NCBI RefSeq assembly: GCF_900143565.1
Contig: NZ_FREX01000017.1
Span: 89 to 61,364, forward strand
DNA length: 61,276 bases
DNA from: Pseudovibrio sp. Alg231-02
GTDB taxonomy: Bacteria > Pseudomonadota > Alphaproteobacteria > Rhizobiales > Stappiaceae
Direction: 5' to 3'
Shown here: positions 37,483-44,812 of the stretch, piece by piece
How positions within the stretch are numbered: the first letter of the stretch is position 1
Layout: each line of letters begins with the position of its first letter
The notes under the pieces: model-generated
Told to the model about the DNA's origin: nothing
Database searches by the model: none
Seen by the model: only the letters and a program-made list of their open reading frames with translations
Translations under genes and position numbers: made by a program

Positions 37483-38107
37483 TTTGGAGCAAATACACAT
37501 TGAGGCTGACCTGGCGAGTTGTATCGTGTCTTTGTTGACCGATGGTACGGTTCAGAGACTCCATGCGTACATGGGGCGAACAGTACTGGTGCTTGGAGTT
37601 GAAGCAGCACAGATGCGTGGGGAAAGCACCCGTGAGCTGGAATGCCTCAAAGATATGCATTGCAAAGCGGCGATAGGGGATATGCCAGTATCCGAGTGTT
37701 GGCTCAACGCGTTAGAAGATGCTTACTTAGTCCTGTTTCGCCTTGCGTTCGTTGCGGAGAAAACCTACCGCGTTTCACACTCCAGTGCGCTTGAGTTTGC
37801 CGCGGGCAATAAAGATATGATCGAGAGCGAGTTTGGCTCTGCGGAAGCTTATGCTGATTATTATGGCACTTTAAACAGCGAAGCCAACACAAGGGCGTTT
37901 GCTCGGGCAAATGCGCAGGTTCATTCCAACATAAACGCCAAACTGTTTACTGATGGCTCGCTGCAGGGGGCAGATACGACTGCTCTCCTCAGCCTGTTTA
38001 AAGCTTCGGCCTATGCCTTTGCGTGTGCTCATGCATTTGGTGAATTGGAGAGGCGTTACTGTGAAGCTTTGCTACGCCTCGTTAGAGGCCTCCAAACTAT
38101 TGCTTAA
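37469..38107 (+). CDS. Unrecognised 212-residue protein in ppp accessory operon
   Basis: I do not recognise this family. The protein is rich in Ala, Leu and Glu and reads as mostly helical, without a signal peptide, membrane helix or known catalytic motif. The ATG at 37469 follows AGAGGA with a 9-bp spacer and overlaps the SGNH gene by 14 bp; the longer in-frame start at 37439 has no such site. It ends 23 bp before the dioxygenase gene. The coupling on both sides suggests it works with the SGNH-like and dioxygenase proteins, for example as a partner or an oxygen-dependent helical enzyme, but nothing in the sequence decides this. Confidence 0.65.
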   Translation: MLVRDLEQIHIEADLASCIVSLLTDGTVQRLHAYMGRTVLVLGVEAAQMRGESTRELECLKDMHCKAAIGDMPVSECWLNALEDAYLVLFRLAFVAEKTYRVSHSSALEFAAGNKDMIESEFGSAEAYADYYGTLNSEANTRAFARANAQVHSNINAKLFTDGSLQGADTTALLSLFKASAYAFACAHAFGELERRYCEALLRLVRGLQTIA

Positions 38108-38130
38108 CTATTTTCCAGGGAGAGAACTTC

Positions 38131-39042
38131 ATGCATGAACATGCTCTGACAGCTATTGAAAGTATTGCGGCAGCGCCTCGAGAAACCTACCGGCATATTC
38201 AGCTGGACCGCCTTACACCGGTCATTGGTGCTGAAGTTTGTGGAGTAAATCTATCTGATGGCGTAAGCAAAGAGCAGTTTGCTGAGATCCACCGTGCCTT
38301 TCTTGAAAACCACGTCCTGGTGTTCCGCAACCAAAAACTCACCAAAGACCAACAGAAGGAGTTTGCTCGGCAGTTTGGTACACTGCGTGCTCTTCCACTG
38401 AGTGATATTGATGGTGATGATCCAGAGATTGTCTTAATCCGTGCCGGTAAGAAATCTCGATTTGTAGCAGGAGAGGTTTGGCATACAGATGGTACAGCTG
38501 ATCCTGCCCCTTCGCATAGCTCGATGTTGTACATGCATGAGACACCTGAACTTGGATGCGGCGGGGATACCTTGTTCGCGAACATGCATCTGGCCTATGA
38601 GATGCTGTCGCCTGTGATGAAAGAGTTCTTACTTGGGCTCACTGCAGTTCACGATGGAGCCGTGCCGTGGAAGGGCTTCACGCCACCAGAAGGGCTACCT
38701 AAAACTGAGCACCCAATAGTTGCGAAGCATCCAGAGACAGGCAAGCCAATGCTTTTTGTGAACTCAGGTTTTACAACGCACATCCCGAGTTTATCCGAGG
38801 ACGAGAGTGATGCCATTTTGAACATGCTCTTTCAACTCGTTGAACGCGAACAGGCATTGAATTGTCGTATACGGTGGGAACCGGGCACATTGGTATTTTG
38901 GGACAATCGCTGCACGCAACATCGCGCAGTCTGGGACTATTACCCATATTCCCGCTTTGGCGAACGCGTGACTGTTTTGGGCACTCAACCTGCCGCCGCA
39001 GAACCTCATCGGGTCATGAAGGAGATGGAGTTAGCAGACTAA
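38131..39042 (+). CDS. TauD/TfdA-family Fe(II)/2-oxoglutarate dioxygenase
   Basis: A 303-residue non-heme iron oxygenase. The iron ligands are visible: His118 and Asp120 in WHTDG, and His264 in CTQHRAVWDY. Arg275, 11 residues after the distal His, fits the 2-oxoglutarate carboxylate ligand as in TauD, with Arg279 also present. The family hydroxylates or desaturates unactivated carbons using O2 and 2-oxoglutarate. A GGGAGAG site precedes the ATG. It is the last gene of the operon and stands 12 bp before an IS5 end. In this setting it probably tailors a residue of the peptide, but it could also be a taurine- or arylalkyl-sulfonate-type enzyme by family. Confidence 0.85.
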   Translation: MHEHALTAIESIAAAPRETYRHIQLDRLTPVIGAEVCGVNLSDGVSKEQFAEIHRAFLENHVLVFRNQKLTKDQQKEFARQFGTLRALPLSDIDGDDPEIVLIRAGKKSRFVAGEVWHTDGTADPAPSHSSMLYMHETPELGCGGDTLFANMHLAYEMLSPVMKEFLLGLTAVHDGAVPWKGFTPPEGLPKTEHPIVAKHPETGKPMLFVNSGFTTHIPSLSEDESDAILNMLFQLVEREQALNCRIRWEPGTLVFWDNRCTQHRAVWDYYPYSRFGERVTVLGTQPAAAEPHRVMKEMELAD

Positions 39043-39054
39043 ATACCTCGCAGC

Positions 39055-39564
39055 GGCTATGTTGCACAAGTATGCTAGCGGTTAAATGGCTTTACCGTTT
39101 TATCAGCCAATTCTTCTTTCATGCCATTTAAACACAATGCCGATCGCCGCCATAAGATCCCCAAAGATAAGTACAAAGTGACAAATTGGGCGGCGTATAA
39201 TGACAGCTTACGCCGCCGGGGTGATATAACGATCTGGATCGATGACTGCGTTGCCATGAACTGGTTTGCCCCAGCTACCAAGCACCGCGGCCGCCCGTTC
39301 AAGTTTTCCGACCTAGCAATTGAGACTTGTTTGCAGTTGAGGGCTGTGTTTGACCTTGCCCCTAGGTAAACTCAAGGGTTCGTGCGTTCTATACTCCGGT
39401 TGATGGGTCTGGATCTGCCGGTCCCTGACTTTTCTACACTTTCGCGCCGCGCCGATGGCTTGCAACTTTCCGACGGCAGACAGCCCCCCAAATCCAAGCC
39501 GGTCCATCTGGTAGTGGACAGCACTGGTGTGAAGATTTTTGGTGCCGGCGAATGGCAGGAAACC
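39055..39564 (+). mobile_element. IS5-family element remnant, 5' part
   Basis: The left end begins with ggctatgttgcacaa at 39055, similar in style to IS5/IS903-group terminal repeats, and is followed by a recognisable IS5-type transposase frame. The element stops at 39564, exactly where the IS6 copy begins. I could not find its right half beyond the IS6 element or next to the left IS6 copy. So IS6 landed in it and an adjacent deletion removed the rest. The remnant cannot move by itself. Confidence 0.8.
39121..39564 (+). pseudogene. IS5-family transposase, nonsense-interrupted and truncated
   Basis: The frame opens with MPFKHNADRRHKIPK, typical of alphaproteobacterial IS5 (IS903 group) transposases. 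It runs through CLQLRAVFDL, meets a TAA at 39367-39369 where relatives carry Gln (a CAA to TAA change), then continues in the same frame through LRLMGLDLPVPDFSTLSRR and VHLVVDSTG. It is cut at 39564 by the IS6 insertion, before the remaining catalytic residues. So it is dead twice over: a nonsense codon near residue 83 and loss of about half the protein. Confidence 0.88.
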
Positions 39565-39580
39565 GGCCCTGTTGCAAATA
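39565..39580 (+). repeat. IS6 terminal inverted repeat, left
   Basis: ggccctgttgcaaata is the exact reverse complement of 40434-40449, and the same repeat closes the left copy at 377-392. It marks the junction with the IS5 remnant. Confidence 0.93.
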
Positions 39581-39677
39581 CTATTCGGATGCCGGATGTT
39601 TGGGTAAAGCAAGAGGTATTCCAGTGAGCGGTGATTTCAAATGGTGGCATTATCGTGGGGAAGTCATCCTGTGAGCT

Positions 39678-40397
39678 GTGCGGTGGTATTGTCGCTACGG
39701 GATTAGCTACCGTGATTTGGAAGACATGCTTGAAGAGCGCGGTGTTGATGTCGATCACACTACGATTTATCGCTGGGTTCAGCACTATGCACCCGAGATG
39801 GAAAAGCGGCTTCGTTGGCATTGGCGGCGGCCATCTTGGAATGGCAGTTGGCAAGTCGACGAAACTTACATCAAGATTAAAGGAAAATGGATGTATCTTT
39901 ATCGCGCGGTTACAAAACAGGGCGATACAATCGACTTCTACCTCTCTCTAACGCGCAACACAAAGGCCGCAAAAACCTTTTTGGGTAAAGTATTAAGGGG
40001 TTTGAAGGATTACGAAAAACCACGCGTGATCAATACCGACAAAGCCCCGACATACGGACCGGCGATAGGGGCATTAAAAGCCGAGGGCAAATGTCCAGCG
40101 GACACAGAACACCGCCAAGTTAAGTATCTCAACAACGTGATTGAGGCCGATCATGGCAAGTTGAAGCGGCTAATAAAGCCCACACTAGGCTTCAAATCAC
40201 GTAAAACAGCCTACGCCACGATCAAGGGTTTTGAGGTGATGCGTGCCCTCAAAAAGGGCCAAGCCAAAGCGTTCCAGATCCAACCTGGGATCAAGGGCGA
40301 GGTCCGTCTTATCGAGCGTACATTTGGCTTAGGGGCGGACATGTTCTCGGAGCTCTTTGATCATCACCGTGCCGAAATTGAGGCATGGGCCGCTTGA
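39678..40397 (+). CDS. IS6-family transposase (start region interrupted by TGA)
   Basis: A 239-residue DDE transposase for replicative cointegrate-type transposition. Catalytic residues from the GTG at 39678 are Asp61 (VDETYI), Asp121 (NTDKAP) and Glu156 (NNVIEADHGKLKR), with the helix-turn-helix-like TTIYRWVQ near 28-35. Relatives have about 18 more residues at the N-terminus. Those codons are present from a GTG at 39624 (SGDFKWWHYRGEVIL) but are cut by a TGA at 39672-39674 where Trp is expected. The same TGA is in the left copy. The catalytic core is intact, so the protein may still be made from the GTG at 39678, or by readthrough, or may be inactive. Confidence 0.85.
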   Translation: MRWYCRYGISYRDLEDMLEERGVDVDHTTIYRWVQHYAPEMEKRLRWHWRRPSWNGSWQVDETYIKIKGKWMYLYRAVTKQGDTIDFYLSLTRNTKAAKTFLGKVLRGLKDYEKPRVINTDKAPTYGPAIGALKAEGKCPADTEHRQVKYLNNVIEADHGKLKRLIKPTLGFKSRKTAYATIKGFEVMRALKKGQAKAFQIQPGIKGEVRLIERTFGLGADMFSELFDHHRAEIEAWAA

Positions 40398-40433
40398 TAA
40401 ACGGCGCTGAGGTAAATATTTAACTCAAAGCAA

Positions 40434-40449
40434 TATTTGCAACAGGGCC
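40434..40449 (-). repeat. IS6 terminal inverted repeat, right
   Basis: tatttgcaacagggcc mirrors 39565-39580 and sets the right end of the element. Confidence 0.93.
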
Positions 40450-41043
40450 TATGAAGACAGCCAGTCGATGCCTCTCTCCGTTCTCCTCTCGAAACGCACA
40501 ACACTGGGGACGAGTGCATCAAAACCAAGCTAGGCCGCGTCCCCAAGGCTTGGCGGTTTAATAAAGCCCAACTCGCCAGAAAGTTACTCATGCTAGTTGC
40601 AATGTGCAGTTTGTCGAAGGACGTGAGCGCAAAGTTGGCAGTATCCATCTGGACATTGCATTTCTCCCTTCAAATGCGATGCTCACCCAGTATCGACAAG
40701 GGCTACTGTTTCATCCTCAAGGGTTGCTTACTTGTGCTTCCAGTCATGATGGTAGCAGCTGTTCCGTGGCTGGTTGGAAAACGCTAATACAAGGTTAAAG
40801 GTTTGAGCTGATAAAGCCAATTGCTCCAAGTAGAATGAGGGTTGCATGAAAACGGCTTTGTCTCCCGGAACCGTCACCGCATCTTCAGAGGCAAGCCGAT
40901 GCTAGGCAATTTTAGTTGGGGCAACAAAAATTAATAAAAAACATACTCAAATCTTGGATATCCCGCACGGGACTCTGAATTGTATTATAATATAGTACAT
41001 GTATTAGTTGTTTTTGAGCGATTACCATAGAGCGATAGTGAGC
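40450..41043. other. Gap between IS6 element and the DUF4132 gene
   Basis: This 594-bp stretch holds no frame I can tie to a family. Short open frames on both strands show no recognisable motif and no ribosome-binding site worth trusting. The first part could be the decayed remains of the DNA into which the mobile elements inserted. The last 130 bp are AT-rich and include TATAAT at 40986-40991, a possible -10 box for the next gene, without a matching -35 at normal spacing. Confidence 0.5.
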
Positions 41044-43275
41044 ATGTCCATTTTCAGAAAAACCTTTCAGAATGTAATTGAACAAGCAAAAAATCTGTCT
41101 AACAAGGAGTTGCAGTCAGCAGAAACGCTTCCTCTTGACTTGCAGAGGTTAGATGAGTTTCAGCCCGGCCTGGCACGGAAGGCGTATGACTACATCATCG
41201 GCAAAGGAGATGCGATGGTGTTATCTACCCTGAAGCAACTGGGGCGTGACTGTTTGGGCTGTGGGCGCAGTACTTATGATGACACGACTCTTGGTGTTGT
41301 TGTCAGAAGACAGCTTTTTCTCAATCCTGAAACAGCGCCTGCGTTAATTGTACGTTATGTTCAGACTTTACAAGCTACCCTCGGTACAAATCAGTTACCG
41401 CTGAAGTATATGCCTAGTACACCAGCAACACCGATAGATGTTCGTGTTTTCTTATTAGAGTTGCTGCGAGGATGTAAACATGAAAAATGGAAGAACAGGG
41501 TTCCACCAGAGGCGCTGTTAGATTCGAACTGGTTGATGGGTATTGTCGAAAAGCTCAGCGGCACAGTAGAAGACGTGCTCGATGTGGTTTTTTACCACGA
41601 CAAGGATTATCGTTCTGGCGAGGGACAACTCCTTACAACGCATATTGAAGTATCGACTCTAGTGCGTGCCCATCCTCAGGCGTTTGTTGCTTTAATGAAC
41701 CGTTTGCCTCAAGAGGGTCGTCTGCGAGTTCTCAAGTTTGTTGAGGAGCAGGCACTATGTTCTGAGCCTTTAGTCTTCCAGATGGTTATAGGTGCTCTCG
41801 GGGATGGATCGAAGTTTATCCGAGAGAGAGCTGTTAAAGCCCTAGCAACTGCTGGTACAAAAATGTGTGAGGGGACGGCCACAGATATTCTCGCTGTTGG
41901 TAAAGCCGAGAGCCGCAAGTCAATGGTTGAAGTGCTCATGTTGCTGGGTACAGATAATGCCTGCGACATACTCAAGGAACATTTGGAAACTGAACGAACA
42001 GCCCGCATTCGCACATTGATTGAAGGGTATATCCGCGCAATCGGTTTGCAACAGACTGAGGAAAAGGAAAAAGAGGGAACTTCCGCAGGGTATGTGGGAA
42101 TAGATGGCAGTTTTATCGCCATTCCTCCCTTGCAAGAGTTAGAAGCGAGTGCCCTGCCGCCTGTAACTGAAGAGGTTCGGGCACGCCTTTTCGAACTGGG
42201 GCGTGTGTTGGAAGATGAATATCAGCAAGACCTAAAAGAAGACAGACGTCACTATCTCAAATATGCATCAACGTTAGATCCTAAAGTGTTTGCTATTCAC
42301 GCTGAGATGGCCCTGCAAGGCCAAGTCGATGACCGGCAAAACGCGCCTGACGAATTTAGGCGCCGGATGCGTAAGAGCAAATCAAGATCCCTCATTGCTG
42401 AAATTCGCAGCACCTATCCATTGCGGGAGGCGATTGAGCTGAATCTTGCAGATGCGAGTAAAGGCAGGGACTGGAGTTACAGATCCGATGTTGTGGAACT
42501 TGCGCTTAGCCTTTTGGAACGTGAAGAGAAAGTAGATTTTCGATTTTTTGAGCTCTTGTTAGAACAGCTAAAAATCAATCGCGGCGAAGTTCATCTAAGG
42601 AAAGGTGAGCTACTGACGTTTTTGTTTGCGAGACGGCCCTTTAATCGGTCAAACAACGTATTCGATTTCCTGCCGGAAGACGGATTTGATGATCACGGCA
42701 TTAAGGCAATCTGGCCACTGATTACAGAAAACTTCTGGTTGATTGATCATAAGTTAGGTCTGGTTGTCGATAAAGAATTTAATGAAGACAAGATAGCTGG
42801 TTTGATGATGCTGGAAATGCTTCCTGCGTTGCCCGCGAAATATGGGCCTTATGTGCTGGATATGGCTATGTCAGGCACCAAGGATATCCGTAAAAGCGCC
42901 CGAAAAGTACTTCAGAAAAATACCGGATATGAGAGTCAACTCGTTGCTTTGATTGATGATACCCGGCAAGACGCGCGTTCAAACGCTGCAAAATGGCTGG
43001 GCGACATTGGCTATGAAGCTGCCATTGCACCACTAAAAAAGCGGCTTAAGAAGGAAAAAAGTGCGGTCGCGACAGCAGCTATCCTGTCTGCGCTTAAAGC
43101 GCTTAATCAGGATATCTCGTCGTTTATCGGTCCAGCAGCATTGCTGAAAGAAGCTGAGAAACGCCTTAAAACTGCAAATTTCAAGGATGTCGACTGGCTC
43201 AATTTGGAAACCCTGCCACAGGTTTCTTATTGCAGCGGTAAGGAAGTACCCCCCCTGTATTTCATTGGTGGATAG
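41044..43275 (+). CDS. DUF4132/MolR-family protein, N-terminal fragment
   Basis: A 743-residue fragment, helical and repetitive; the stretches around 240-330 and 600-680 read as HEAT-like repeats (pairs of helices with conserved Ala/Leu spacing such as RERAVKALATAG and DARSNAAKWLGDIG). The ATG at 41044 (MSIFRKTF) is chosen over a TTG at 41008, which only adds a 12-residue tail. The frame ends in a short foreign tail (LYFIGG) after the C7 run, a sign of frameshift. On its own this would be a scaffold-like protein without the C-terminal domain. Confidence 0.75.
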   Translation: MSIFRKTFQNVIEQAKNLSNKELQSAETLPLDLQRLDEFQPGLARKAYDYIIGKGDAMVLSTLKQLGRDCLGCGRSTYDDTTLGVVVRRQLFLNPETAPALIVRYVQTLQATLGTNQLPLKYMPSTPATPIDVRVFLLELLRGCKHEKWKNRVPPEALLDSNWLMGIVEKLSGTVEDVLDVVFYHDKDYRSGEGQLLTTHIEVSTLVRAHPQAFVALMNRLPQEGRLRVLKFVEEQALCSEPLVFQMVIGALGDGSKFIRERAVKALATAGTKMCEGTATDILAVGKAESRKSMVEVLMLLGTDNACDILKEHLETERTARIRTLIEGYIRAIGLQQTEEKEKEGTSAGYVGIDGSFIAIPPLQELEASALPPVTEEVRARLFELGRVLEDEYQQDLKEDRRHYLKYASTLDPKVFAIHAEMALQGQVDDRQNAPDEFRRRMRKSKSRSLIAEIRSTYPLREAIELNLADASKGRDWSYRSDVVELALSLLEREEKVDFRFFELLLEQLKINRGEVHLRKGELLTFLFARRPFNRSNNVFDFLPEDGFDDHGIKAIWPLITENFWLIDHKLGLVVDKEFNEDKIAGLMMLEMLPALPAKYGPYVLDMAMSGTKDIRKSARKVLQKNTGYESQLVALIDDTRQDARSNAAKWLGDIGYEAAIAPLKKRLKKEKSAVATAAILSALKALNQDISSFIGPAALLKEAEKRLKTANFKDVDWLNLETLPQVSYCSGKEVPPLYFIGG
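43249..43255 (+). repeat. C7 homopolymer at first frameshift
   Basis: Seven C in a row inside the DUF4132 gene. One additional C restores the reading frame to the downstream fragment. Such tracts are prone both to replication slippage and to sequencing undercall. Confidence 0.8.
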
Positions 43276-43313
43276 CGCTGGCAGTCAAACTAAGAGCTCC
43301 TGCCGAGACATCG

Positions 43314-44060
43314 TTGTTTGACCTTTATCTGGATCAGTTAAAGCCAGAAGATGCAGTGCAGTTTTCTAGCTGGTTGTTCGATGCATGGATTGCTTACGAT
43401 ACAGCTTCCCCTCCACACGAATATGTTGAAGCTGAAGCCAAAAGGTTGGCATCGCATTCGGACAGTTATTGGAAGTATGAGTACCCGGAAGGAAAAGACT
43501 GGACGGATGAGCAGAAGCTGGAATACTTCCGTCGGCGTTTATTGAGCGAAACCCCTAATTCAGGTGCTAAGTCTAAAGGACTGTTAGCGCTTGCCTGCAA
43601 GGTGCCACCTGCTCATGCGGTTGCTAAGGTCAGGTCTTACCTGCGCAAACATGGAGGGCGTACCAGCCAGTCAACGGCCCTTTTAGAGCTGATGGCGGCG
43701 AAAGGTGACGCGCTGTCATTGCAGGTGGTTATTGCGGCGGCGACACGGTTACGGCAAAAAGGGGTACAGGCCAAAGCAAACGAGATGGTGGAGGCTGTGG
43801 CTGAACGTTATGACTGGAGCATGGACCAGCTGGCTGATCGCACCGTGCCAACAGGTGGGCTGGAAGATGATGGCAGTCTTGAACTGCCTTGCTCTGGTGG
43901 CGCCAAACTCTATGTGGCAAAGCTTGATGAAAAGCTTGGCCTCACCTTGTTCAACCCCGCAGGCAAAATTGTAAAATCACTGCCTTCTGGCACGGATGAT
44001 GACACGAAAGCTGCAAAAAAGCCCTATCTACGGCCAAGAAAGAGATCAAACAAGCGATAA
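43314..44060 (+). CDS. DUF4132/MolR-family protein, middle fragment
   Basis: A 248-residue fragment in the -1 frame relative to fragment 1. The coherent coding signal actually starts just after the C7 run (HWWIALAVKLRAP), upstream of the nominal TTG at 43314, so this is not an independent gene. It contains the family block ERYDWSMDQLADRTVPT followed by a stretch ending LFNPAGKIVKSLP that is characteristic of DUF4132 proteins. After the A6 run it degenerates into a basic tail (RPRKRSNKR) before the stop. Confidence 0.7.
   Translation: MFDLYLDQLKPEDAVQFSSWLFDAWIAYDTASPPHEYVEAEAKRLASHSDSYWKYEYPEGKDWTDEQKLEYFRRRLLSETPNSGAKSKGLLALACKVPPAHAVAKVRSYLRKHGGRTSQSTALLELMAAKGDALSLQVVIAAATRLRQKGVQAKANEMVEAVAERYDWSMDQLADRTVPTGGLEDDGSLELPCSGGAKLYVAKLDEKLGLTLFNPAGKIVKSLPSGTDDDTKAAKKPYLRPRKRSNKR
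44015..44020 (+). repeat. A6 homopolymer at second frameshift
   Basis: Six A in a row inside the DUF4132 gene. One additional A restores the frame (AAKKALSTAKKE). As at the C7 tract, the missing unit is exactly one base. Confidence 0.78.
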
Positions 44061-44089
44061 GCTTTCAGTCAAACAGGCTTTTTGAGGCT

Positions 44090-44812
44090 ATGTGTTGTGG
44101 GCGTGACTGGCTGGTTGATGATTGGAAGACAGACTTCCATAGCCACCCTTTGATGCGGAAGCTCGTTGAACGGTTGGTTTGGCAGGGTTTGGATGAAGAC
44201 GGCAAAGAGGGGGACGCCTTCCGCCCAACCGCAGAGGGAGAATTCATCGATAGCAGTGATGAAGATGTTCAGATTAACAGTTTTGCAAAGCTACGTTTGG
44301 CACATGCCTCAACATTAAGCAAAGAAGCAGCAGCAACTTGGCGCACTCATATGATTGATTATGAAGTCAAGCCACTGTTTCATCAGGTTCGTAAGGACTT
44401 GTCATTGCTGCCTGACGAAATGCAAAAGAAAACTACAATCGATGATCGTCTGGGGTGGGTTTATGATGCTTTTACGCTACGCAGTGCGGCAGCCCGTGCG
44501 GGATATGAACGTGGTGACGCACTTGATGGCGGCGGGTTCGATTGCTACACGCGTCATTTTGGAGGCGTTGGTATTATCGCTGTACTTGAGTTTACAGGAA
44601 ACCATGTAGCGCAGGAAAACATCCCAGTCGCCCTCAAGAGCTTGACCTTCGAGAAACTGGCAGCAGGGCAATCCCGTGGTTATGGTTCTGATCAAAAGCT
44701 GCAACTTGGCAAGATACCACCTGTTCTGTTGGCAGAGTGTTGGGCGGATTTACATCAGATCGCTCAAAAAGCCAGTTTTGACCCTAAGTGGGAAAGGGTT
44801 TGCCCGTGGTAG
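44090..44812 (+). CDS. DUF4132/MolR-family protein, C-terminal fragment
   Basis: A 240-residue fragment that carries the C-terminal DUF4132 region (CCGRDWLVDDW, HPLMRKLVERLVW, a Tyr/Phe-rich middle, and a final LTFEKL and IPPVLLAEC stretch). The coding signal is open upstream of its first ATG, back to the A6 run, again showing that it continues fragment 2. Its last 25 bp overlap the start of the AAA+ ATPase gene. Confidence 0.7.
   Translation: MCCGRDWLVDDWKTDFHSHPLMRKLVERLVWQGLDEDGKEGDAFRPTAEGEFIDSSDEDVQINSFAKLRLAHASTLSKEAAATWRTHMIDYEVKPLFHQVRKDLSLLPDEMQKKTTIDDRLGWVYDAFTLRSAAARAGYERGDALDGGGFDCYTRHFGGVGIIAVLEFTGNHVAQENIPVALKSLTFEKLAAGQSRGYGSDQKLQLGKIPPVLLAECWADLHQIAQKASFDPKWERVCPW

Larger units (their letters stand above)
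39565..40449 (+). mobile_element. Complete IS6-family (IS26-like) element
   Basis: An 885-bp element bounded by perfect 16-bp inverted repeats, ggccctgttgcaaata (39565-39580) and tatttgcaacagggcc (40434-40449), with the IS26-like core GTTGCAAA. It holds one transposase gene on the plus strand. The bases outside are aggaaacc on the left and tatgaaga on the right, so there is no 8-bp target duplication; this is expected when an IS6 element has caused an adjacent deletion or has recombined. It is inverted relative to the copy at 1-392, and together they bracket the peptide cluster. Confidence 0.93.
41044..44812 (+). pseudogene. DUF4132 (MolR/YehI-family) gene split by two homopolymer frameshifts
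   Basis: Three consecutive frames read as one MolR/YehI-type protein of about 1,256 residues if one base is restored at each of two homopolymers. At the C7 run (43249-43255) an eighth C gives VPPPVFHWWIALAVKL and joins fragment 1 to fragment 2. At the A6 run (44015-44020) a seventh A gives AAKKALSTAKKEIKQA and joins fragment 2 to fragment 3. The corrected length is divisible by three, and the size fits E. coli MolR and YehI. The role of the family is not well known; it travels with MoxR, DUF5682, VWA and SWIM proteins as here. Either the gene is broken, it switches phase by slippage, or the assembly has two homopolymer undercalls. Confidence 0.85.

Noticed and set aside
39372-39854. 160-residue minus-strand frame across the IS5/IS6 junction
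   Set aside because: Antisense to two transposase frames and spans a recombination junction, so it cannot be an old gene.
39631-39951. 106-residue plus-strand frame inside IS6 (and its mirror at 6-326)
   Set aside because: It is an alternative frame over the transposase start; the transposase motifs are in the other frame.
40364-40648. 94-residue minus-strand frame right of IS6
   Set aside because: No recognisable motif or ribosome-binding site; overlaps the IS6 end.
40986-40991. TATAAT as promoter of the DUF4132 gene
   Set aside because: No -35 box at 16-18 bp; kept only as a remark in the gap entry.
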